Assembly: GCA_007449985.2 (NCBI GenBank)
Contig: VIIQ02000601.1
Location: 62,001 to 126,000, forward strand
Direction: 5' to 3'
Source: Desmodesmus armatus
Lineage: Eukaryota; Chlorophyta; Chlorophyceae; Sphaeropleales; Scenedesmaceae
DNA length: 64,000 nucleotides
The position numbers and the translations under genes were made by a program. Positions 50,318 to 60,400 of this stretch are shown one piece after another. Each line of letters starts with the position of its first letter. Position 1 is the stretch's first letter. A model generated the notes under the pieces. It had not been told where the DNA came from. It searched no databases and saw nothing but the letters and a program-made list of their open reading frames with translations.

Positions 50318-53300
50318 ATGCTGCACGGCACCGTGCTAGCGCAGCACACTCCACAGGGTCGCAACCACACCGCAGCAGCTAGCAAAAACAGCAGCATCAG
50401 TTCACCAGCATCACATAGTGCCAAAAAGCACAGCGGCGGCAACAGCAGCACCAGCACCAGCCCTGGGCTTGCAAGGCTCAAGCGTTACAGCGCTGCCAGT
50501 CCCTGGCACTCACTGCAGCAGCGGCCTCCCTTCCCTCCCCCAAGCACGCGCCCCCAGCAGCAGCAGCGGCCTGAACCACCTTCCCCGCCGCCTGAACGCA
50601 AATCAGGTCCTGGCACCAAGCCAACGCAGCAGCACCCCCAGCACACCAAGCTCCAGCAGCTGCAACAGGCTCCGCCCGCCTCCACGGTGCAGTCAGCACA
50701 GCAGTCAGCACAGCCGCAGGAGCAGCAACAGCGCAGCATGGGCACAAGCAGCAAGATCGTCACAAACTTGAGGACCAGTCAGGATGACCTGGTGGAGTAC
50801 CTCATCAGGTCAAGGCTGGTGAAGTCCCAGCGCGTTGCAAATGCGCTGCGGGCAGTGGACCGTGGCAAGTATGTCAATCCTGCTTTTGCCACACGGACAG
50901 ACGCATACGCGGTAAGTCATGCTGTGTCGACGGCAGGGAGATGCATGCGCATGCAGCAAAGTGTATAGTCACATGCGGCCCCTTGTGCGATTTTCTCCAC
51001 ATTCAGCAGACTGCAACAGGGGGCAGCTTGTAACAGCATTTCTTGCCAGCTGCATTGTGCCTGTGCGACCTTTTGCCATTCTTGCGACCGGCGCGCAGAT
51101 GGGGGCCCCCACCTCCCCACTCAATGCGGATCATGGCACCGTCAGGCAGCTATGCAACAACCCTGCTACCCTCACTGCACCCCAGCAGCATGCGGTCCCT
51201 GCACCATGCAGAGCGCACTTGTGCTGAGCGCACCCTCCACCCCTCCTGCTGCACCATGCTGAACGCATTCCTGCCGAGTTTTTCATGCGCCCCTGCACTG
51301 TGCTGAGCTCTCCCTGCAACTGTCCTGCTGCAGGACCACCCGCTGGCAATCGGCGAGGGTCAGACCATCAGCGCGCCCCACATGCATGCCATATGCCTGG
51401 AGCTGCTGGAACCACACCTGCAGCCAGGAGCACGCGTGCTGGACGTTGGCGCAGGTGCGGCACACGAGACGCGTGAAGATCCTGGAAGGATGTTTTTTTT
51501 GGGTTTTACCAGGGTTCTCAGCAATGGAACGATTTGTGCATGGGAGAATTGCATTTGCATGACTTGCATGCACACCCTTCGCTGACTTCTCAACTGTCGA
51601 AACGCACTCATCAAGAAGTTCACCGACTGTCATGTTGGTGTAAGTGTGGTTGTGCTGCATGTGGTGGTTCTGCAATTGGGCGTGCCACCGGAACCACCAA
51701 CACGTTGTTCATGTTGCATTAGCACTTGCTTGCAACAGCACTTGCCATGGGACAGGGAAGCCGCTGCAATTCGAAACGGGGCAGGATGTGCCATGCAGCA
51801 GGGGCAACCTGTTTGCGCACTTTACTGGATTGGTGCTAGCGTGTGTTATGACTGGATGACTGCCGACCTACTGGCTTGCAGCCCGGCTGGGCCAGTCGTA
51901 CGAGTTCGGCACTTTTTGTCCGTCACAAGTGCGGATCAGGCTGTATGATGCACTGTGCTTTACATGACCGGTCAAGTGTTCAAGTACCACACACCACCTG
52001 ATCATTTTCATCAACTCAATACATGCCAGGTGGCGCTTGCTATCAGCGTGTTTGATTGTGGTGTGTCTGCATCCTGGAACGGGGTGCTGCAGGCTCTGGC
52101 TACCTGACTGCCGCTATGGCGAAGCTGGTGCAGCCAGATGGGTTTGTGCTGGGAGTTGAGAAGGTGCCAGAGCTGGTCCAACACGCCAAGGGCTGCATAT
52201 CAAGGGGTAAGGGGTTGGGTTGAAATTCCTACTGCTGCGTCTTTTGTTTCTTGCTTTGATCACACAGCATTCCTGGCGCATGTGTCCAGATGTGCCTGGC
52301 GTTGCAGAGGCAGTACTACTGCAATGTTTAGGGTTTAGGGTAACCCTAAACCCTAACCCTTGCCTGCTGCGCATGCTACATCCTGGTTCCAGATCTTGTC
52401 CTGACGCGGCCACCATGTTGGCAGCACTGAAGTGCACGCCTAGGTATGTTTGTAGACATCTGCGTCAGTGTCAGCAATTTGCCCCCAACAGGGAGTACAT
52501 ACAAGGTATCCTGCCTCTCCAAGCGCATATTGAGCTCATATTTACGGTTGACGCCTGCTGTCTGGCGTCTTGTCTTGTTGCATGTGACTTGACATGGGGT
52601 GTCCTGTCGCAGCCAACGGCGAGCTGCTGCTGCCCCAGAGTGGGGATGGAGATGACGCAGGCACTGAGAGGGACCAGCAGCCACTGCTGAAGATCATACA
52701 TGGCAACGTGTTGGGAGGTGAGCAGGGTTCGCGCAGGTGATGCTTGCCGTCAAGTGTGGTGTGTGCTGCTGCTTTGGGTGCAGTAGTCATGTCTTGGATC
52801 GCCTGCTGTGGCTGTGCACTGTCCTGGTTCCGTGCTCCACATTTCCTCGGTGCGTCTCAGCCGCTGCAGCTGTCTCATAGGCCCCTGAACACATTATCAC
52901 ACAAAATTCGCATTGTCTTTCTTGACCTCCTGTCGCCTGCTGCGCGGTCCTCATGTCATGCGCTGCCCCCTGCTGTTCCCTGCTGCTTCCTGCAGAGATC
53001 CTTGCTGACGAGGCACCTTTCAATGCCATACATGTTGGCGCTGCTGCGGACGAGCTGCACCAGCTCCTGCTGGACAAGCTGGCACCAGGGGGGCGGATGG
53101 TCATACCCGTTGGGCCACGATATGCCTACCAGGTGAGAGTGATGCAGTGACCAATGTGTGACATCATACTTTTTTTAAAGCAGTTGTTGGCAGATGAGAT
53201 GCCGAAAGGATGTGCCACAGTGCATAATGGTAGCGCGGACAGTCAGCGAGGTTAACACCAAATGCATCATGTAGCGCGGACAGGCAGCCTTGGGGGAGTG

Positions 53301-53859
53301 TCGCAGCGGCTGTATCCAGGCAACAGTTGAGCTTGTTGCTGTTTTGTTGTGTGTACCCCGTGACAGGTGCTGATGACAGTGGATAAGGACAGTGAGGGGG
53401 TTGTCACACGCGATGAGCTTATGCATGTGCGATATGTGCCTCTGGCACGGCCCCCTAGGGGCCTGCCATAGATGCATAACAGCCAGACAATACGGCAGGG
53501 ACAGCGGCAGTGGTCTGACAAGTGTGCTGGGGGTGCGGTAGGGGGCGAGCAGCAGGCCCGCAGAGCAAGCAAGGGCAATGCAATGGCTCCAACGCACACT
53601 CAACCCTTGCGCCTGTGCCCTGCTGCTGTTGTGCCCTGCTGCATTGGTCTGCCTGGCCGCCCCTTGCCCCTGGATTCTGTGCCCTGCTGCTCCTGGCCAA
53701 ACCCTGGTGATGACATAATCACGACGATTACGTAATCCCTAGGTGTTGATGGCGGTTGACAAGGACCTTGACGGGACAGTGAGGACAGAGGCTCTCATGG
53801 ATGTGGGGTATGTGCCACTCACACGCCCCTCAGAGCTGGAGGATGGGCAGCTGTTGTGA
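50318..53859 (+). CDS. PIMT: Protein-L-isoaspartate O-methyltransferase
   Basis: Exons 50318-50911, 51334-51454, 52093-52206, 52613-52717, 52996-53132, then either 53367-53471 or 53743-53859 as last exon. Phases close with both, giving 391 or 395 aa. Known reaction: methylation of L-isoaspartyl residues with S-adenosylmethionine to start protein repair. The conserved core starts near [11 protein letters not shown] (50738). Then come [21 protein letters not shown] motif [27 protein letters not shown], motif [11 protein letters not shown] and motif [16 protein letters not shown]. An extra N-terminal region of about 140 residues, rich in Ser/Gln/Pro, precedes the core; the first ATG at 50318 was used, but 50738 is a reasonable start. 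Both last exons encode the expected VLM-VDKD and YVPL-RP ending. Confidence 0.94.
52328..52356. repeat. Head-to-head telomere-repeat palindrome in PIMT intron
   Basis: TTAGGGTTTAGGGT (52328-52341), one A, then ACCCTAAACCCTAA (52343-52356): a perfect 14 bp inverted repeat of the plant-type telomere sequence with a one-base centre. Confidence 0.9.
53367..53471 (+). other. PIMT candidate last exon A
   Basis: Acceptor GTGACAG, then [20 protein letters not shown], then [14 protein letters not shown] and a stop at 53469. It is homologous to candidate exon B at 53743, 376 bp further on. Both enter in phase 0, so they are mutually exclusive last exons. Exon A lies first and so would be used by default unless skipped. 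Confidence 0.8.
53743..53859 (+). other. PIMT candidate last exon B
   Basis: Acceptor ATCCCTAG, then [20 protein letters not shown], then [18 protein letters not shown] and a stop at 53857. It keeps the same PIMT C-terminal pattern as exon A, with several amino-acid differences and no frame damage. Confidence 0.8.
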
Positions 53860-56800
53860 TGGTTGTGACCCACGTGAGGCAAGTTAGGGCCAGGAGTGAG
53901 GAGCTATGGGGCCAGGTGTGACATGTCGGCCGGGCCAGATGTGACATGTCAGTGGGGCCAGGAGTGAGGTGTCAGTTGAGGGTGTGCGCCGAGGGTGGTG
54001 GAGGCGGGGGGTTGTGTGGGTGGTGAGAGGATGGGGGTTGCTTGATTGGAAAGGTGCAGGAAAGGTGGGGGTTTGATTGACCGGCACCGCGCTTTGTTGC
54101 CAGTTTCCAGTCTTGGTTGCATTGTATCCCAGCAATGGTGTGGTGTGTTAGTGCTTGCTGCTGGGCACTATTTCAAAGTCACGCTTGGCTTTCTTTGGAT
54201 TTAAGGGTTTTGTCATCTCGGCTTCCTCACACCCTCGGCTTCCTGTGGTCTTGTTCCTGGCCGGAGCTGTGGAGCTGCGTCTTGTTGCTGTTGCTGTTGT
54301 TGCTGTTGTTGTTGCGCCGGTGCCAACTGGCTGGTCTTGTTTTGAAACTAGCCAGGGCGGCCAAATGGTGGCGGAGCCGCGTGCCGGGAAGCACCCCCGA
54401 CAGCTTGTCGGCCACTACAGAGCTGCTCAATACCATATTTACAGGGTACTGGGCAAAGTTTACAGGGCAGACGGCACGCAACTTGTTGTGCTGTGTGGTT
54501 TTTTTGTTAGTTGATCGACGCAGCAAACAGCTCTGCTGCAGTTTGCCTTGCGTGGGTCGTTTCGCATGCAGTGCGATGAGATATGATGGCGTGGGTGCGG
54601 CCACTTGAAGCGCATGCACACACGCAAGCAAGTGTCAAGTGCGCAGTCCAGTGGCTGCTGACAGTGTCCTTGTGGCGGGTGGGTCTTTCTTGTGAAGATG
54701 GTGGGGTGGTGGTTGATGGCCAGCAATCGTGCTGGCTAGTCAATTTCACATCGGTGTGGTTTGCTGCTGCGTACATCTTGCTTTTGAGGTTTCCACAGCA
54801 TTGTGTACTCCTGGGTGTTGGATGTCAGAGGCTTTCTTGCCAAGTTTTGGAGCCTGAAGACAGCCAAGAAAGTTCATGAGCTGTCTCAGCGGCTTGCCTT
54901 GCCTTGTGGGGAATGGGTGTGGACGTATAATGGTGTTCACTCCTATGTGCACCGTCTGTCTGTGCTGACCACTGCTGCTAGTCTTTTTTCAACAAGGGTG
55001 CGCAGGGGCGCTCTAGCACTTGGTTGTTGACAGCATTACGAACGCTGCCTGCAGGTTGTGATGCATAGTGTGCATACTCAGTGGTGTTGTGGTGTGGACA
55101 TGTGCATATCTGGGCGTACAATTGCCTGCACGCTGAAACCTTGCGCACCTTGATGCGACAGTTGTGTGTTGTGGAGCTGATCGCGATGCCTCGTTTGTCT
55201 TGGGCAAGATGGTTGCGGGCCAGAGAAGATGGTGAGGGTATGTGCTGGGCAGTGGTTCCAGCCATGCCAGAATGCCAACACTACCGTGCTTTGCTGCAGG
55301 TACAGGGGGCGTGACAGGTTATTGCAATTCAGTCGCTTTTTGTGGGGCCCTGGCCCTATATCCAACCCTTGTTTTGGGTCCTGCATGTCGTCACACAGCA
55401 TCATGCTCGCAGAATGTACACTCAGGAGACATGTCTGCACGTTGGCAGTTGTGCTTGCAATGTTTTCAGTGCTGTGTGAGGGCGCAGACTGTTTGACAGC
55501 TGCATTGGCATGTATTGGCACGTGCACGTAGATTGTCATGTTTGCATGTGCCACCCAATGAGTTCCAGTTGCGCACAGTGTATGGACATGTGTTTGTGGA
55601 CGTGCAATGTATCCTTTCATCAGGCTAGGGCTGCCGACTTGTGTTGACCAGCAAACTGTGCTTCACGCAACGACAGGCACCGCCGCTCAAAACCTGCACC
55701 CACAAGCTTTCAGTACATGTTACAATGGATTGAGCCAACAAAGCGTTGATGATACTGATGAGGTGGCGTTGATCAACGCACCTACCAAGCACATCGTCAC
55801 AGTGCAAGAGTAGCAATGTGATAAACAGAGCTCCCTACATTGGACAAACGCACAGCACCCCGCTTCCAGTTTATTCAGCAGTAGCGCCAACAGCAACAGA
55901 TGTGGCCACCACACCTCCTGCATGCCGGGTGTGCAAGATGCCCAGCAGGTTATAACACAGCTGCGGCCCAGCAAGTTTCAACGCAGGCCACCACAGTTGG
56001 AAGCTCGTGTTGTATCACACACGCACATTGCAAAACAAGTGTGCCTTGATGCCTGCTGTCACACACAGAAAGGTGGCATATGACGGATTATGAACAGCCA
56101 CACACGTCCCATGCAAGTGCACATGCACGCATGCGCCTGCCAAAACACAAAGCCTAGAGTTGCTGTGCACCGTCTGCACAGCTGCTGTGCCTCGTGTTGT
56201 GCTGTGCCATGCAGCAGCAGGAGGATCTCAGGGCACCAAACATAGACAACTACCAAGCTCAAGTGCCCTGTGTGCATGTTGACCGGTCAATGGTAACCGC
56301 ACACGCTACAGCTATACTGCAGTCAGCTTTACCGTGCACACATGCTGACCAGAAATGTACGTGCACACATGCTGCCCATCTGTCGAGCGCAGCTGTTGAA
56401 CATGCATTGCTGCTTGAGGCACACTAGGGTGAATGGGCTGAACAGGTACCCTGTGAGCTGAGACCGGCACATACTCAGGAAACTGCCCAGCACCAGCATC
56501 TGCAACAACAAGGGAGTGCGTGCTGAAAGTGAATCGACTGTGGTGCACATGTACGCGGCTGCATACGGTCTATATCCAGATCAAACAAACAGCATGCATA
56601 CAAAGCACCCTGGCAACAGCCCCCAGGTGCTGGACGGGCCCAGGTACTTTGCCACCTGCTGCTGAGCAGAGCCCCAGACAAACTACAAACATAACAAAAT
56701 GTACAGTGCCAACTTGCCGATCCAGTCACGTGCAGAGCCCACACACACACTTATGTGTCAGGACACATCCATGACTTGACACACAATAGCCTGCCATGCA

Positions 56801-57442
56801 AACAGGGAGGCATCACAGAGCACCTAGCAGACCTGTACACCTGGACGCAGCGCAACCCACACACAAGCACGACACAGTCACCAGGGGCCGCAAGACAACA
56901 TGTTGTCTGTACTGTACAGCTGTACAGCAACTGTCACTGAGCGGTGTCGCGCTGCCCTATGCTGCTGCTGTGCATGCGCATCACCACTTGGCCCTAGGCA
57001 TCACCTGAGAAGCAGGGCAAGCCTGTCTGTACACGCCAACACACCCTAGGGCTCCGCACCCCAAACAACCATGCCGTGCCACCTTTCGGCGGCGACGTAA
57101 CATACATTGTCCTCCCGCCCAGGTCTCCACACCAACAGCATTGTCAGTTACAGGGCACCATGTTTGCCCACCCCTCTCACACACAGAGCATCCTCTCACA
57201 CACGGCTCGGTGTCTGTTGCACACACAGAGCGTCACACAGCAAGGAACCAGATGAAAACAGCAACCACAGATGAAAGCTGGGCAGGCCTCCTGCCCTAAA
57301 CCACCCTCCCCCAGGTCAACCCCACCTCCCCATCAACCCACCCAACTCTAAACCCTAACACCCCATGCCCCAGACCCTCCTCCATCCACACCTCCAATCA
57401 AGATCAGATCCCAAGATCATTACTCAAGATCATGACTCGAGG
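53860..57442. other. Convergent intergenic region between PIMT and ABCG
   Basis: No recognisable gene in 3.6 kb. To about 55.6 kb the + strand is G+T-rich and after that C+A-rich, which suggests long 3' parts of the two convergent transcripts. GGGCCAGG-type units of 22-24 bp repeat about four times at 53887-53975. TTACA (TGTAA on the - strand) at 57148-57152 is a poly(A) signal candidate for ABCG. Confidence 0.4.
53887..53975 (+). repeat. Imperfect 22-24 bp tandem repeat
   Basis: Four units, each starting GGGCCAG and continuing AGTGAG or TGTGACATGTC, directly after the PIMT stop of exon B. They probably lie in the 3' UTR. Confidence 0.6.
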
Positions 57443-60400
57443 TTATGACTCAAGATTACTCAACTTAACGCCTCTCCTTCTTTGTGAGCTGCAGCTGCCC
57501 CAGGAATGTAGCAACATGCAGCACACCAGGTACCCAACCAGAATGACACACGTCATCCAGAAAGGCCTGAACAAACTGAAGTAGGACAGAATGGAGTCCA
57601 AATGGACCACACAGCCCTCGGCTCCGGCCAGCTGGCTAGCTGCTGCTGGGGAGCGGATGATGGGTGTGTTGGGGAGGAACTTTGGCAGGAAGCCGACAAT
57701 GCTGGGGGCCAGGCCGCTGGCACAGCTGTAGCTCACACCGGTGAACTCGGCTTGGGCGTAGCCGTCAAAGGCAAAGCCCATCGCTGACAGGTACCTGCAG
57801 GAGTGGGGTGGTGGGGACACAGAAATTTGCTTGGAATGAAATAAGGTCCGTGCCAGATCACCTACTGTGCAGCTTGCACAGCTGGATGTTATCAGCATGC
57901 AGCACACAAACGATCAAGCACCTAAAGTTGGGGGCATAAAGTGAGCTCCAAAGCCCCGCCACTATTGGCTGTCAGCTGTACGCTCTTAAACCCTAGCGCT
58001 CACGCCCATTACCCTAAAACCCAATCGCACGCCCCTCGCCCTGAACCCTGTCTCACCTGAGTTGGCTGAACCAGCCCTGGTTCATGTCGTTGTATCGGAC
58101 CATGAAGTTGCTCATCAGCAGGTTGATGGCTGTCCATGCAATGGCTCCATGAATGCAAGATCCTGGTTGGGCATCACAACTGCAGTGAAGGTCAGCACTG
58201 CACACAACACACAGCGCAGCATGTGATGTCATGAGCACAACTTTCTGATCAAGCGGACGATTCCCTCACGTGGTGAGCTGTGCAAGAAATGATGCTCAAG
58301 CTGCATCGCACCCATGCTTGGCTTGCATGAGATGTATGACGCTCTTCGGCCTTATACCCTACTAGTCCAGGTGTCTTACACACACAGTCACGACCACAGC
58401 AGCACCCGACGTGTGCAGCACAACTGCAGATCATGCCAACACGTGCGACTCTCCAGAGCAATTAATTGATCAGGCCGGCACGACTGAGTGAACCATACAC
58501 TGTTATGTATCGATCTAGGGTTGGCAAGACCCTGCCCGTGCACAGTATTCCGATCGTCGCCCCCCCCCCCCCCCCAAACACACACCCCCACCCACCTGTG
58601 CTGCGATGAGGTATATGAGCACGCTCATGAGTCCGTTGATACCCACAGCCACCGCGCTGTGCCTCAGGCCCGCCAGGCCATACAGTGTGAAGGCAAACAG
58701 CAGGGAGTTGAGCACCGCAAAGGGCAGCACAGCCAGCTGCTTGGCCACGTAGTAGGCGGAGGGACGGTACAGCTTGCCAGACACATCTGCAGGGTAGAGG
58801 GACAGCAGCGATGAGGTGAACACAGGGAAAGAGAGGCACTTTCTTGTTACAGCAAGCAGGCATGTGCGTGGGAGGGCTGTGGCAAAATCAGCCGTTCGTG
58901 CAGTCATTGGGTGGGATCCTAGTAAAGCCAGACACACAGTTGTGACGATACTCACTAGTAACATCCCCCCCCCATGCCTGATACACACAGTCACTCTGTC
59001 AAACCCCTAGGCTTAGGGTTTTGAACCTCAACCCTAACCCTGAACCCTGTCTAACGGCCACCCACCTTGTATGAAGTACTGCTTGTCTGATGTCAAGAGT
59101 GACATGTACACGTAGGGCATCAGCAGCAGGATCACAGGCTCAACAAACAAACCCCAAACCCAACCCTCAACCCACAGACAGCCCCTCACCTTGGATGAAG
59201 TACTGCTTGTCTGATGTGAACAGTGACATGTACACGTAGGGCATCAGCAGCAGGATCACAGGCTCAACAAACAGCACATTCATGCGGGAGCGCAGCGCAT
59301 CAACTGTGGTGGGCAGGTTGTAGAAGATGAGGCCCACAAACACGGCCAGCCAAGTGAAGATCAGGCAGCGGCCAGCCACGTCGGCGGGGTTACGGGTGAC
59401 GGACAGCAGCTCACGCCACAGCAGCACCCTGCACAGCACGGCACAGCACAGCAGATCACAGCATGGTGAGGTTTGCAGCTTGAGAGGGGGTGTATGCAGG
59501 GCGATTCACACTTTCGCCAAACACAGTTATATCAGCAATGCTGCACACCCCCTCCTGTCCCCAACCCCCGGCCATGTACGGATGGTGAGTTGCCCAGCAG
59601 TTGTACACACCCGCACTCTCAGCGCTGAAGTACCAAAACCCCTGCACTATCTGAAGGTGCATTCCTCAAGGAAGGTGGCAGGGCAGTCCTAGTCAACACA
59701 CCTTCCAACTGCCCGATGACAAGCCCCCCCTCCTGGCAGTCCCCATTCCAACTGCCCTGATGACAAGCCCCCCCCCCACACACACACTCCCTTTCTCTCT
59801 CTCTCTGTCCACGCGCTCACCTGCACTGCTTGAACCACCCAGCTGTCTTCGCCACCTCCATCCCATCAGCACCCTCCCCACTGCCACCAAACCACCCCCT
59901 GCGCCCAGTAGGCACTGATGCTGTCCTGCTGCTAGCTGCCGGCAGACCCCTGCCTGCAGTCCCAGCCTCCAGATCTTCCTCCTGATCCCGTGACAGCCCC
60001 CCCCCTCCCCTCCGTGTAATCCCCAAGTCAACACACCCTCCCCCCCCCCCCCCCACACACACACATAGTATGCTAGATATACATGTAATCTATGTGCTTA
60101 ACACACATTCTCTCTGTCCACCCCCTCACCTGCACTGCTTGAACCACCCTGCTGTCTTCGCCACCTCCATTCCATCAGCACCCTCCCCACTGCCACCAAA
60201 CCACCCCCTGCGCCCCGCAGGTGCCGCCCCCTGCTGCTGGCCGCCGACAGACCCCTGCCTGCAGTCCCTGCCTCCAGATCTTCCTCCTGCTCGTGCGACA
60301 GCCGCCCCCCTCCCGTCCGTGTATTCCTCACGTCAACCCCCCCCCCCCCCACACACACACACACACACAGACACACTCTCTGTCCACCCGCTCACCTGCA

